NCBI GenBank assembly: GCA_963806455.1 | Contig: CAWDXZ010000005.1 | Coordinates: forward strand, 124,001 to 188,000 | Direction of reading: 5' to 3' | Length of the DNA stretch: 64,000 nucleotides | Source: Bog-756 sp963806455 | Lineage (GTDB): Bacteria; Actinomycetota; Acidimicrobiia; Acidimicrobiales; RAAP-2 | Shown: positions 27,308-35,517 of the stretch, one piece after another | How positions within the stretch are numbered: the first letter of the stretch is position 1 | Layout: each line of letters begins with the position of its first letter | Program-made: the position numbers and the translations under genes | Notes under the pieces: model-generated | The model's database searches: none | Told to the model about the DNA's origin: nothing | What the model saw: only the letters and a program-made list of their open reading frames with translations

Positions 27308-27559
27308 CTACTGCTCTTCCTCGGGGATCGCCTCCCACCACTGGCACCACCACTCCTCCCCGACCAGGATCCGCAGCTTCGGGTGCCAGCAGTAGGAGAT
27401 GTCCTTGTACGGCTCGAGGTAGTACCGGCAGGTCTCGCACTTCTCGTCGCCCGAAGGCTTCCCCTTCAGGACGGCGTTCTCGGCGAGATGGCGCAGCTCG
27501 ATGGCCAGTCGCTCGTCGATCTCCTTGGGCTCTGGCTCGGGGATCACGTAGTCGGACAT
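27308..27559 (-). CDS. Small conserved Cys-rich protein (83 aa), putative metal binding
   Basis: Starts MSDYVIPEPEPKEIDERL and contains CETCRYYLEPYKDISYCWHP and EEWWCQWWE: four cysteines in a CxxC...C...C layout, with conserved Trp and Pro. This suits a zinc site or a small iron-sulfur cluster such as the HiPIP-like subunits of some glycyl-radical enzymes, but no such enzyme is nearby. I recall similar small proteins in actinobacteria without known function. ATG 27559 (codon 14 of the open frame) is chosen from protein similarity. Confidence 0.6.
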   Translation of the reverse strand: MSDYVIPEPEPKEIDERLAIELRHLAENAVLKGKPSGDEKCETCRYYLEPYKDISYCWHPKLRILVGEEWWCQWWEAIPEEEQ

Positions 27560-27613
27560 GTGGGGAGACCTTATTCGTCGGCCCGAAAGCGCGGCCAATC
27601 CCGGGCCCCGGGC

Positions 27614-28495
27614 TCATCGGACGAACAGGGCGCCGAGCAGGCCGGCCGGGACCAGTAGCCAGCCCCATCGCACCGCCACCATCACCACCCCCGACCGGTA
27701 GCCGTACAGCACCGCCTGCTGGGGAGGGTTGAACGCCGGCGGCCCGAGGGCGGAGAGGACGGCGATCACCGCCACGACCGGGGAACTGGTAATGACGGCG
27801 ATGGCCAGCAGATAGGCGACGCGCACGGCGGTGAGGAGCATCCACCGCCGGTAGTCGGCGGCGGCCCGGGCCACCGAGGCGTTGTGCGGATGCAGCACCG
27901 AGCCCGTGCAGAGGGCGGCCCCCACGAAGGCCAGCACCGGGCCGGCCACCACCAGGACCCAGTGCGAGGCCGACGGAGCCGGGCCGCTCAGGTGGAGGAC
28001 CAGGCCGAGGGCGACGGCCAGCACCATCGACTGGTCGAGCCAGCTGGTCGACCGCCGCTGCGGGTGCGGGGCGTCGCGGCGCATCACGTGGATGCACACG
28101 GCGTTCGGGGCGGCGTAGACGGCGTTGGTCAGCGAAGCCAGGGCGCTGGCCGTCGGGCCCAACAGCCCGCCGGCGATGGGAAGGACCCAGAACGTCCCGT
28201 TGGGGAAGGCGGCCCACCCCTCGAGCTCCGCCAGCCCGGGGCTGTGCCGCCCGCGGACCAGGTTCGAGACGACGAGAAGGAGCACGCCGACGCAGGCGAT
28301 GGCGATCGGAGCCACGACCTGCCTCGGGGCGGTGAGCCGCCAGGCCGAGGACAGCCCGAGCAGGGCGGCGGTGACCACCAGCTGGAGGCGGAGGTAGACC
28401 GGCCAACCCCGCCGGAGCCCGGGACCACCGCGGTGGGCCACCAGGCCCATGAGGGCGCCGACGACGTAGGCACCGCAGGTGACGGCCAGGTTCAA
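27614..28495 (-). CDS. Polytopic membrane protein, possibly AEC-permease-like
   Basis: About 293 aa with eight to ten hydrophobic helices. The middle GWAAFPNGTFWVLPIAGGLL and NAVYAAPNAVCIHVM recall the NTGFLGLP-type discontinuous helix of auxin-efflux-carrier (AEC) permeases, so an AEC-like transporter is my best guess; confidence is low. The start is a TTG at 28495. The next gene upstream on this strand starts beyond an 82-bp gap. Confidence 0.5.
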   Translation of the reverse strand: MNLAVTCGAYVVGALMGLVAHRGGPGLRRGWPVYLRLQLVVTAALLGLSSAWRLTAPRQVVAPIAIACVGVLLLVVSNLVRGRHSPGLAELEGWAAFPNGTFWVLPIAGGLLGPTASALASLTNAVYAAPNAVCIHVMRRDAPHPQRRSTSWLDQSMVLAVALGLVLHLSGPAPSASHWVLVVAGPVLAFVGAALCTGSVLHPHNASVARAAADYRRWMLLTAVRVAYLLAIAVITSSPVVAVIAVLSALGPPAFNPPQQAVLYGYRSGVVMVAVRWGWLLVPAGLLGALFVR

Positions 28496-28577
28496 GGGGG
28501 CGACAGTATCCGGTCGGCCCTGTCGGCCCGTCGCCCGACCGGGTGAGACGCGTCGGTCGAGGCGCCGACGGCCTGGG

Positions 28578-29267
28578 TCAGGGTGACGAGCCGTACCCCC
28601 ATCCGGGCTCGATCCGGTAACTGATGGTCAACGCCGCGGCCACCCCTGGCTCCTCCGGCCATCGGTCGCCGTCCGGGCCGCCCGGCACCGCCCCCCCGGC
28701 CGGGCCCGCCCCGAGGGCGACGGGGTCATCGAACCCCTGCTCCCAGAGATGGGTCCACCGGGGTCCGGTGCCGACGGGGGTCTCACCGTCGAACCGGGCG
28801 GAGGCCAAGCTGTTGGCGGCGAACACCGACACCTGTCGTCCGGTCACCTGCCCGGCCATGGTCGAGATCGCCTCGATCTTCTCGGGGGCGGCCGGCCGCA
28901 TGTCGAGCAGGACCAGCCGCCGCAGGCCGGCCGCGAGGTAGAACTCGGGGCCGGCACAGGTGTACCCGGCCAGCCCGGGGCCGTGGTCGCTGTCGGTGAC
29001 GATGCGCTCGGGGCTGTCCGCCAGCAGGTAGCGGTCGAGCACCGAGGCATGGAAGGGGTCCTCCATGTAGCGGTGGTAGTCCGCCGCCGACCGGTAGGCG
29101 TGCTCCCACACCAGCTGGACGGGCGCCTCGGTCACGTTCTCGCCGATCGCCGAGTGCAGCACCTCGGGGATGAAGCGGGACGAGTCGCGTAACGCCGCCC
29201 GCAACCGGGCCCGCACCCGTTCGGGGGCGTGCGGATCGAAGCGGTAGGTCTCGAACCGGCGCAGCAT
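28578..29267 (-). CDS. Dabb/EthD-like dimeric alpha-beta barrel protein
   Basis: 229 aa. The N-terminal half (RFETYRFDPHAPERVRARLRA ... AYRSAADYHRYMEDPFHASV) fits the stress-responsive A/B-barrel (Dabb) fold, in which a ferredoxin-like half barrel dimerises; the C-terminal half may be a second copy of the fold ending GWGYGSSP. These proteins range from monooxygenases to decarboxylases, so no reaction can be named. It starts two bases after the stop of the upstream NIPSNAP-like gene, so the pair forms an operon. Confidence 0.55.
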   Translation of the reverse strand: MLRRFETYRFDPHAPERVRARLRAALRDSSRFIPEVLHSAIGENVTEAPVQLVWEHAYRSAADYHRYMEDPFHASVLDRYLLADSPERIVTDSDHGPGLAGYTCAGPEFYLAAGLRRLVLLDMRPAAPEKIEAISTMAGQVTGRQVSVFAANSLASARFDGETPVGTGPRWTHLWEQGFDDPVALGAGPAGGAVPGGPDGDRWPEEPGVAAALTISYRIEPGWGYGSSP

Positions 29268-29269
29268 GG

Positions 29270-29611
29270 TCAGCCGGGCGGGGCCGGGAGGGCGTTCCCC
29301 ATGATGCGACGGGATCCGCCCCGGCGGATCCGGGCCGCCCGCCGGGCCCATCGGTACCAGCCGGGGTCGAGCACGAGGTTCCGACGGACCCGGTTCCAAT
29401 GGGCGAGATCGCCGATGCGCCACACCACCTCGATGTCGACATCGACACCGAGGCCGGTATGGGTGATGCGGCACGACTCCATGACCGCCCCCGCCTCCGT
29501 CATGACCGGGATGGCGAGCTCCTCGACGGTTCGCACGTACGCCGCGGCGCCCTGCTCGGCCACCTGGACCGTTTCGACGAGATAGAGCTCGGACGGCTCG
29601 GGGATGGTCAC
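29270..29611 (-). CDS. NIPSNAP/EthD-like small protein
   Basis: About 113 aa from GTG 29611 (an ATG at 29680 gives 136 aa; neither has a clear ribosome site). ELYLVETVQVAEQGAAAYVR, DVDIEVVWRIGDLAHWNRV and RWARRAARIRRG give the alternating strand/helix plan of a half-barrel domain like NIPSNAP or EthD. It precedes a second dimeric-barrel protein by two bases, suggesting that the two work together, perhaps as a heteromer. Confidence 0.5.
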   Translation of the reverse strand: MTIPEPSELYLVETVQVAEQGAAAYVRTVEELAIPVMTEAGAVMESCRITHTGLGVDVDIEVVWRIGDLAHWNRVRRNLVLDPGWYRWARRAARIRRGGSRRIMGNALPAPPG

Positions 29612-29718
29612 GCGGCCAAACACTACGGACCGCCCCGCCGGCCGTCGACCGGTCCAGGCGAGGGTGCTAGCCGGGTCCACCGGACCCGTGGACCGCCCCC
29701 GTGCGGCATGCTTGACGG

Positions 29719-30300
29719 GTGACCGGTACGTCCCCCTCGACCGACGGTCGGAGCCAGCGCACCCGGATGCTCGCCGGGGACCCGTACCGAGCCGACGAGC
29801 CCGAGCTGGCGGCCATGCACCGGCGGGCGATCAGCCTCGTCGAGGCATTCAACACGTCGCCCCCCGACAGGCCGGAGGAGCGCCGGCGCATCCTGGTCGA
29901 GCTCCTCGGGGCCTTCGGCGAGGACAGCACCATCCGCCCCCCGCTCCGATGCGACTACGGGTCGTACCTCCATGTCGGAGCCAGGACGTTCGTCAACTTC
30001 GGACTGGTGGCGTTGGACGCCGCTCCCATCACCATCGGGGACGACGTGCAGGTCGGACCGAACGTGCAGCTGCTGACACCGACCCATCCCATCGATGCCG
30101 AGCTGCGCCGGGACAAGTGGGAGGCGGCGGAACCGATCCGGGTGGGACACAACGTCTGGCTGGGTGGGGGTGCCATCGTCCTGCCGGGAGTGACCATCGG
30201 CGAGGACACCGTGGTGGGCGCCGGTGCGGTCGTGACGAAGGACCTTCCCCCAGGGGTGGTCGCCGTCGGCAACCCGGCCCGCATCATCCGGGAGGCCTGA
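29719..30300 (+). CDS. Sugar O-acetyltransferase (Maa/NodL/LacA family)
   Basis: 193-aa left-handed beta-helix acetyltransferase. The start MLAGDPYRADEPELAAMHRR is the conserved N-terminal helix of maltose/galactoside acetyltransferases, followed by hexapeptide repeats, the catalytic His region LLTPTHPID, and GVTIGEDTVVGAGAVVTKD. It transfers acetyl from acetyl-CoA to sugars and forms a trimer. The GTG start at 29719 lacks a strong ribosome site; ATG at codon 17 is an alternative. Confidence 0.92.
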   Translation: MTGTSPSTDGRSQRTRMLAGDPYRADEPELAAMHRRAISLVEAFNTSPPDRPEERRRILVELLGAFGEDSTIRPPLRCDYGSYLHVGARTFVNFGLVALDAAPITIGDDVQVGPNVQLLTPTHPIDAELRRDKWEAAEPIRVGHNVWLGGGAIVLPGVTIGEDTVVGAGAVVTKDLPPGVVAVGNPARIIREA

Positions 30301-30352
30301 CCTCTAGTGTCGGACGGGAGCACGAGGCTCTCACCGGCGAAGGATTTCACAC

Positions 30353-30661
30353 ATGGAACCACCCGTGGCGTGCAGGCTCAACACTGAAGATGCCTCCTCC
30401 CACCTGGATGAGTGGCGCAGGTTCCTGTGCCGGGCCGTCGACCGGACGGAGCGCCCGGCTGACCAGCGGCTGTGCCTTCGGCTCAACCCCTCGGCGGATG
30501 ACCTGCTCGCCGCCATCGACCTGTCCCGGCGGGAGAAGGCGTGCTGTGAATTCTTCGACTTCGCCATCGAGGTGCGGGGTGATGCCAACTGGTTGGTGGT
30601 GACCGTCCCGCCCGACGCCGTCGAGGCATTGGACGGTCTGGCCCGCCTCGGGCCCGATTGA
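30353..30661 (+). CDS. Small conserved protein with CC motif (102 aa)
   Basis: Contains REKACCEFFDFAIEVRGD, a vicinal-cysteine motif that I recall from small proteins often found near mercury, arsenic or redox genes ('EKACCPFF'). The N-terminal half (ACRLNTEDASSHLDEWRRFL) is helical. AAGGA precedes ATG 30353 at a good distance. The vicinal cysteines suit soft-metal or thiol redox chemistry, but no metal-resistance gene is nearby. Confidence 0.6.
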   Translation: MEPPVACRLNTEDASSHLDEWRRFLCRAVDRTERPADQRLCLRLNPSADDLLAAIDLSRREKACCEFFDFAIEVRGDANWLVVTVPPDAVEALDGLARLGPD

Positions 30662-30854
30662 GCCCGTCCACGAACGGATGGACTCTGCGTGTCTGGGTGA
30701 TCCGTCGACGGTTCCTGCACGTCACCGAACTGCTGCCCGACCGACGAAGGAGCCGGGTGACCCACCAACGAATACGTACGTGGTTACCGACCCCTCGCGG
30801 CGGGGAGGCCGGGTGCTTCGTTCGGCCGATCCGGCGAGCGGCCACGAAAGTCGC

Positions 30855-30883
30855 TTTACGCTCATCGTTGGTTCTGTTATAGG
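30855..30883 (+). promoter_or_regulatory. Candidate promoter for the ScyD-like gene
   Basis: TTTACG (30855-30860), 17 bp, TATAGG (30878-30883), in a locally AT-richer stretch 46 bp before the ATG at 30929. Confidence 0.35.
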
Positions 30884-30928
30884 TAAGGGCACACACCATC
30901 ACCTTTTGGGTAGAAGCGGGGAGACTTC

Positions 30929-32980
30929 ATGTCGAGTGCATCTCGAATCTGGCGGATTGGCCTGTGCGCGAGCGCGGTCATGGCGGCGGTACTGGTCGGG
31001 TCGGGTGGGGCCGGAGCGGCATCCGGCTCCGGGGCCCACGGGCTGGGACTGTTTCCGGCCCATTCGTGGGCGGGAGCGGGCTCGGCGGGATCCGGTCACG
31101 CCGTGACCTCGAGGACGCCCGGGCTGCAGGTCGTGGCCTCAGGCCTCAACCAGCCTCACCATCTGACCATCGGACCGGACGGGAACCTCTACGTGGCAGA
31201 GGTCGGCGACGGCGTCGTGGGCGCGGGTTGTGTGACGGGAGCGGAAGCCGCCTGTGCCAACAACTCGGGCACCATCGACCGCATCACGCCGCAGGGCGCG
31301 GTGACCCACGTGGTCACGGGGCTGCCCTCGGTGGGTAATCCCGGAGGAGGATCCGCCAGCGCCGGAGTGTCCGATGTGCGGGTCGTGAACGGCAAGATCT
31401 ACGCCGTCATCCAGAACCAGAACATCGACCCGACCACAGGCCAGCAGACCTACGGCCCAGCCGGCGCCCTGCTCGGTGACCTGGTCAGCGCCCCGTTGAG
31501 CGGCGGCACGGCCACGTCCGTGGCCAGCTTCGGCCCCTACGAGGCAGCCAACAATCCTGACCAGGTCAACCCGCCGATCCCCGGTGAGGCAACTATCGAC
31601 AGTGATCCCTACGGCCTCGTGGCCTACAACGGTGGGTTCGCCGTGGCCGACGCCGCCGCCAACGACATCCTTTTCGTGAACGCGGCCGGTCAGATCTCCA
31701 CCCTGGCCGTGCTCCCCGACATCTCTGAGCCGTCGGGTGGTGGAGCGGTCATGGCCCAGGCCGTCCCGACCTCGTTGGCCGTCGGGCCGGACGGGGCGCT
31801 CTACGTCGGTGAGCTCGGCGGAGCTTCCAGCAACGACGTCGGGGACGTCAATGTCTACCGCATCGCCCCTGGTGGGACACCCACCGTCTATGCCAGTGGT
31901 CTCACCATGATCGGCAGCATCGCCTTCGACCAGGCCGGGCGATTGCTGGTCATGGAGATCGACACGGCCGGAATCAATGACCCCGCGCTCGCTCCCGGCG
32001 GTAGTGGGCTTCCCGCCCCCGGAGCCATCATCAGGATCAATGCGGACGGAAGCCGGACCACCCTGGCCAGCGCCGGGCTCGAGTTCCCGCTCGGGATCAC
32101 CGTGGCCAAGGACGGGTCAGTGTATGCCTCGAACTTCGGCGTCATCCCGGCCACCGGAGGCCCGATCCCCGGGATCAGCGGCCAGGTCGTCCGGGTCTCC
32201 GATCCCGACCCGGCCGGGCAGCTCGGAGCCAACCTGGGCGGCTACCGCCTGGCGGCCTCGGACGGCGGTGTGTTCACCTACGGCGCCTTCGGCTTCTACG
32301 GCTCCACGGGCAGCATCCACCTCAACCAGCCGGTGGTGGGCGTGGCCTCCAATCCGGTCGGTCCCGGGTACTGGCTGGTGGCGTCCGACGGCGGGGTGTT
32401 CAGCTTCGGAACGTCGAACTTCTACGGCTCGACGGGCGGGATGCGCCTCAACCAGCCCATCGTGGGCATGGCCGCCACACCCGACGGCCGGGGGTACTGG
32501 CTGGTGGCGGCCGACGGCGGGGTGTTCACCTTCGGTGACGCGCTCTTCTACGGCTCCACCGGCGGCATCCACCTCAACCAGCCCATCGTCGGGATGTCGG
32601 CCACCCCTGACGGGGGCGGGTACTTCCTGTTCGCATCGGACGGAGGCGTGTTCACGTTCGGTGACGCCACGTTCCACGGCTCGCACGGCGGGAGCCACCT
32701 GAACGCCGCCATCGTGGGCGGGGCGGCCACCTCCGCCGGAGGCGGCTACGACCTCTTCGCCGCCGATGGGGGGGTCTTCACCTACGGGGACGCCAAGTTC
32801 TTCGGATCGATGGGCGCCGTGCACCTCAACCAGCCGGTGGTCGGGGGCCAGCTCACGCCGGACAACGGTGGCTACATGATGGCTGCGGCCGACGGCGGGG
32901 TGTTCACCTTCGGGAACGCCCAGTTCGCCGGCTCGGCGGGAGCCCTCAAGCTGAACAAGCCGGTGGTGGGGATCGGATAA
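30929..32980 (+). CDS. Secreted ScyD/ScyE-like protein with six C-terminal 42-aa repeats
   Basis: 683 aa. A Sec signal peptide (about 1-32, ending GGAGAAS) is followed by a domain of about 400 residues of ScyD/ScyE type: LQVVASGLNQPHHLTIGPDG, GNLYVAEVGDG, SLAVGPDGALYVGELGG, LGITVAKDGSVYASN, i.e. NHL-like beta-propeller blades. The last 250 residues are six 42-aa repeats of the form 'NQPIVGMAATPDGRGYWLVA' + 'ADGGVFTFGDALFYGSTGG', probably a second beta-propeller. ATG 30929 has a GGGGAGA ribosome site and a plausible promoter. It should be extracellular or wall-associated; what it binds is unknown. Confidence 0.8.
   Translation: MSSASRIWRIGLCASAVMAAVLVGSGGAGAASGSGAHGLGLFPAHSWAGAGSAGSGHAVTSRTPGLQVVASGLNQPHHLTIGPDGNLYVAEVGDGVVGAGCVTGAEAACANNSGTIDRITPQGAVTHVVTGLPSVGNPGGGSASAGVSDVRVVNGKIYAVIQNQNIDPTTGQQTYGPAGALLGDLVSAPLSGGTATSVASFGPYEAANNPDQVNPPIPGEATIDSDPYGLVAYNGGFAVADAAANDILFVNAAGQISTLAVLPDISEPSGGGAVMAQAVPTSLAVGPDGALYVGELGGASSNDVGDVNVYRIAPGGTPTVYASGLTMIGSIAFDQAGRLLVMEIDTAGINDPALAPGGSGLPAPGAIIRINADGSRTTLASAGLEFPLGITVAKDGSVYASNFGVIPATGGPIPGISGQVVRVSDPDPAGQLGANLGGYRLAASDGGVFTYGAFGFYGSTGSIHLNQPVVGVASNPVGPGYWLVASDGGVFSFGTSNFYGSTGGMRLNQPIVGMAATPDGRGYWLVAADGGVFTFGDALFYGSTGGIHLNQPIVGMSATPDGGGYFLFASDGGVFTFGDATFHGSHGGSHLNAAIVGGAATSAGGGYDLFAADGGVFTYGDAKFFGSMGAVHLNQPVVGGQLTPDNGGYMMAAADGGVFTFGNAQFAGSAGALKLNKPVVGIG
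32238..32977 (+). repeat. Six 42-aa protein repeats (126-bp units), diverged copies
   Basis: Six successive blocks with the core SDGGVFTFG...FYGSTG..HLNQPVVG, each 42 residues (126 bp). The copies differ by 20-50 % in protein sequence, unlike the near-identical copies in the gene at 35518, so this array is older or less homogenised. Confidence 0.85.
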
Positions 32981-32987
32981 GCCTGCG

Positions 32988-33025
32988 GTCGCCCCCGGGT
33001 CGCACACGTGCCGCCCGGGGGCGAC
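32988..33025 (+). terminator. GC-rich hairpin after the ScyD-like gene
   Basis: GTCGCCCCCGGG (32988-32999) pairs perfectly with CCCGGGGGCGAC (33014-33025) around a 14-nt loop, eight bases after the stop. There is no T tract, so termination is likely but could be rho-assisted. Confidence 0.55.
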
Positions 33026-33045
33026 TCGCCGCACCGTCATAGGCG

Positions 33046-33855
33046 GTGACCCGACCCAGCGAGCCGGTGTGGGCGGGCTCGACAGAGCCCCAGGGCCCGG
33101 GTCCGGGCCGGGGCCGGGTGGCTACGGTGACGGCCGTGCCCACACCGCTCGGAGCCATCTCCCCCCATCTCGACGACCTGGCCCTGAGCTGCGCCCGCCT
33201 GCTGGCCGCCCACCCGGGCTCATCGCTCGTGACGGTGTTCGCCGGCGGGCCGTCCTCGGTCGACCCGCTGACCGGCTGGGAGGCCCTCTCGGGGGCGTTC
33301 GACCCGGGGGCGGACATCGTGGGAGCCCGACGGGCCGAGGACAAGAGGGCGGCGGCACTGCTCGGTGCCGAGCACCGTCACCTCGACCACTGGGACGACC
33401 AGTACCGTCATCCGATCTACGGATACGTGGGCCCGAGCGGCGGGGAGCTCGTCGCCGTGATCGCATCCGACCTCGAGGACCAGGTCGGCCGACTGGACCG
33501 CTCCACCTGGCTGGTGCCGCTGGGGCTCAGCCACCCCGACCACGAGATCACCGCGGCCGCCTGCCTGGCCGTGGCGGAGCGCCACCCTGAGCTGGACTGG
33601 GTGGTCTACGAGGAGCTTCCCTACGCCGTGTTCCAGGCCGAGCGCGTCGGTGCCCTGGTCGCCCGGCTCGAGGACCGTGGGTTCGAGCTCGGCGCCCCCG
33701 ACGGCATCGAGCTGACCGGGGACGGACCGACCAAGGACGAGGTGGTCGCCTGCTACACCTCCCAGCTCGGGCCGCTGGGCGAGGGCGTCAGCGCCGCGGT
33801 CGACACGCCCGAGCGGATCCATCGGCTGTTCCCGCCTCACTCCCGGCCCTCGTAG
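33046..33855 (+). CDS. PIG-L family deacetylase-like protein
   Basis: Up to 269 aa. GAISPHLDDLALSCARLLAA carries the PIG-L metal motif in the form SPHLDD, and LGLSHPDHEITAAACL the second motif. It is diverged from the enzyme at 26573 and belongs to a group often found near glycosyltransferase and surface-sugar genes. The start is uncertain: GTG 33046, 33118, 33127 or 33136; homology begins at about 33136. It probably deacetylates an N-acetyl sugar or lipid intermediate in the cytoplasm. Confidence 0.8.
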   Translation: MTRPSEPVWAGSTEPQGPGPGRGRVATVTAVPTPLGAISPHLDDLALSCARLLAAHPGSSLVTVFAGGPSSVDPLTGWEALSGAFDPGADIVGARRAEDKRAAALLGAEHRHLDHWDDQYRHPIYGYVGPSGGELVAVIASDLEDQVGRLDRSTWLVPLGLSHPDHEITAAACLAVAERHPELDWVVYEELPYAVFQAERVGALVARLEDRGFELGAPDGIELTGDGPTKDEVVACYTSQLGPLGEGVSAAVDTPERIHRLFPPHSRPS

Positions 33856-33972
33856 TCGCTCGTGCGCCTACCCCGGTCGGGAGACTGGAGCGGGCCACCG
33901 GCCTCCTCCGACGGGCTCCGACCGGTCGGAGGAGCCCCCGGGGCCAGGCGACCAACTGGGCGCGCCGGGAAC

Positions 33973-34719
33973 CTACCGGAGGTAGATGGGCAACAGCAGG
34001 CGACCGTGGACGGTGGCCAGCACCTGATGCCGGATCTTTCTCCACCGACCCGCCGAGGTGAGCAGGGCCAGGCCGAGGGCCACCAGGGTCAGCCCGATGA
34101 ACCACAGCGGCTTGGTGTCGACGCCGGTGAAGGGCAGCTGGGCGGGCGTCGGGGTGGCAGTGAAGGGCAGCGCCGCCGGGGTCGGGGCGGGCGGGACCGC
34201 GGCCGGCGGGGCGGGAGGCGCGGGCGGCGCCGGAGGCGTAATTTTTGTCGGTGTCGGCGGGATCATCGTGGTGGTGGTGGTCGTCGTCGTCGTCGAGGTT
34301 GTACTGGTGGTGCTGGTCGTGGTCGTGGTGGTGGTCGTGGTCGGAGGTGGGCTGCAGTCCTCGATGGTGTGCTGGAACCCTCGCTTGGGGACGAAGGGGG
34401 GGCCGACGTAGGCGTCGGCCTGGATCACGCCGCAGAAGTCCTTCGGGTAGGCGATGGTCAGGGTCCCGGACGTCCCGTAGACGGTGCCCACGTCGACCGA
34501 GAGCTTGGGCTCGTTCAGGAAGAACTTCCACTCACAGGTGGGCTGGGAGGTGGGGCAGGCCGGCGTGGGGATGATCAGCTGGGCCTGCTGGCCGGCATCA
34601 TCGAAGATGATGATCGGGGTGGACGAGGTGGCCGCCGCACTCCAGGCGGCCCCTCCCACCGTGGCACTCAGGGCGAACAGCGCCATGACCGAGATGAAGA
34701 CGACGATCAACCGTTTCAC
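33973..34719 (-). CDS. LPXTG-type cell-wall protein with threonine stalk
   Basis: 248 aa from GTG 34719 (GAGGAG ribosome site). Signal peptide about 1-30; an exported domain of about 90 residues with four Cys (PACPTSQPTC, DFCGVI, EDCSPPP); a stalk of about 25 Thr/Ser residues; a Pro/Ala-rich segment; then LPFTA and LPFTG, a hydrophobic helix (LWFIGLTLVALGLALL) and a basic end. LPFTG is a sortase signal, so the protein should be covalently wall-anchored; LPFTA eight residues earlier looks like a failed copy. The tail after the helix is unusually long (about 27 aa). No sortase gene is in the window. Confidence 0.78.
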   Translation of the reverse strand: MKRLIVVFISVMALFALSATVGGAAWSAAATSSTPIIIFDDAGQQAQLIIPTPACPTSQPTCEWKFFLNEPKLSVDVGTVYGTSGTLTIAYPKDFCGVIQADAYVGPPFVPKRGFQHTIEDCSPPPTTTTTTTTTSTTSTTSTTTTTTTTTMIPPTPTKITPPAPPAPPAPPAAVPPAPTPAALPFTATPTPAQLPFTGVDTKPLWFIGLTLVALGLALLTSAGRWRKIRHQVLATVHGRLLLPIYLR

Positions 34720-34731
34720 GAATGCTCCTCG

Positions 34732-34980
34732 TTACGACGCTTGGGGCTTGGGCAGGCTGGGGGGAGCGGCCGGGCATCCGGGCCGGAGAGGTCGGTCGGC
34801 GCCGCGTACCGGCGCGAGAAGGTTGCGTCGGCGGGACCACCCTCGGCCACCGGGCCGCGGACCATTGCCGTCATCGCTGTATCGCTGCGCCCCAACCTCA
34901 TACCCCGTTGATTCCCCCCGATTTTCAATGCCGTCGATCTGACCGACGAGGATGATGTCGCCATCATCGAAACCGGTCAT
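34732..34980 (-). CDS. Small candidate protein upstream of the LPXTG gene (82 aa)
   Basis: ATG 34980 is preceded by a strong GGAGGGG ribosome site at a spacing of 9 nt. The protein begins MTGFDDGDIILVGQIDG and turns Arg/Gly/Pro-rich in its second half. I recognise no family. It ends 12 bases before the LPXTG-protein start on the same strand, so it could be the first gene of that transcript or a leader peptide. Confidence 0.4.
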   Translation of the reverse strand: MTGFDDGDIILVGQIDGIENRGESTGYEVGAQRYSDDGNGPRPGGRGWSRRRNLLAPVRGADRPLRPGCPAAPPSLPKPQAS

Positions 34981-35147
34981 GAGTCACTGCCCCTCCGCAT
35001 GGGCGCACCGACTCGATCGCCGAACTGGGGCAATCCTACTCCGACGCGTCCGTGGAGTCACCCAGAAATAGCCCCTCCCCCCGTCCAAATCCCGCACGTC
35101 ACCAGGAATTCCATCGATCGCTAGAGACAAGATCCCTCTTGCGGTAC

Positions 35148-35167
35148 AGCGTTCGCTAGAGAACGCT
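35148..35167. promoter_or_regulatory. Perfect 7-bp inverted repeat upstream of a small HTH gene
   Basis: AGCGTTC-GCTAGA-GAACGCT lies 21 bp before the ATG at 35189, a position suited to an operator for autoregulation by the HTH protein it precedes. Confidence 0.45.
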
Positions 35168-35188
35168 TGCGAGTGGCAAAATGGGTGC

Positions 35189-35437
35189 ATGCCCTTCGAG
35201 CCCCGGCCGATCAGCGCCAAGGCATGGAAGGCCCTCGACCGGGTGGTGGCGGCCAACGAGGCCATGCGGGACGCCGAGGCCAAGCGGGCCAAGCAGGCGA
35301 GGAAGCGGGCCAAGTCGATCGAGGAGGCCCGCAGGTGCGGGCTCTCGCTCGACACCATCGCCGAGCGGCTCGGGGTCAGCCGCGAGCGGGTGCGTCAGAT
35401 GGCCGCCGCGCCCGCCCGCCGGCGGCCGGCGGGCTGA
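35189..35437 (+). CDS. Small HTH protein (sigma-70 region 4-like), 82 aa
   Basis: The N-terminal half is a Lys/Arg/Ala-rich helix (AMRDAEAKRAKQARKRAKS) and the C-terminal half a helix-turn-helix, LSLDTIAERLGVSRERVRQM, of the sigma-70 region 4 / resolvase kind. It should bind DNA. A perfect inverted repeat (35148-35167) lies just upstream. It stands alone between divergent genes for surface proteins and might control them. Confidence 0.7.
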   Translation: MPFEPRPISAKAWKALDRVVAANEAMRDAEAKRAKQARKRAKSIEEARRCGLSLDTIAERLGVSRERVRQMAAAPARRRPAG

Positions 35438-35517
35438 GGGTCACCGCTCCGGCCCGGCAGGTTCGCGACCGGAACGACCGCTCACCCAGTCGGGCCCGGC
35501 GTCCGGGGCGATCCGGG

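Noticed and set aside
34245..34411. Valine/tryptophan-rich plus-strand frames (poly-Val/Trp)
   Set aside because: These are the complement of the threonine-stalk codons of the LPXTG protein.
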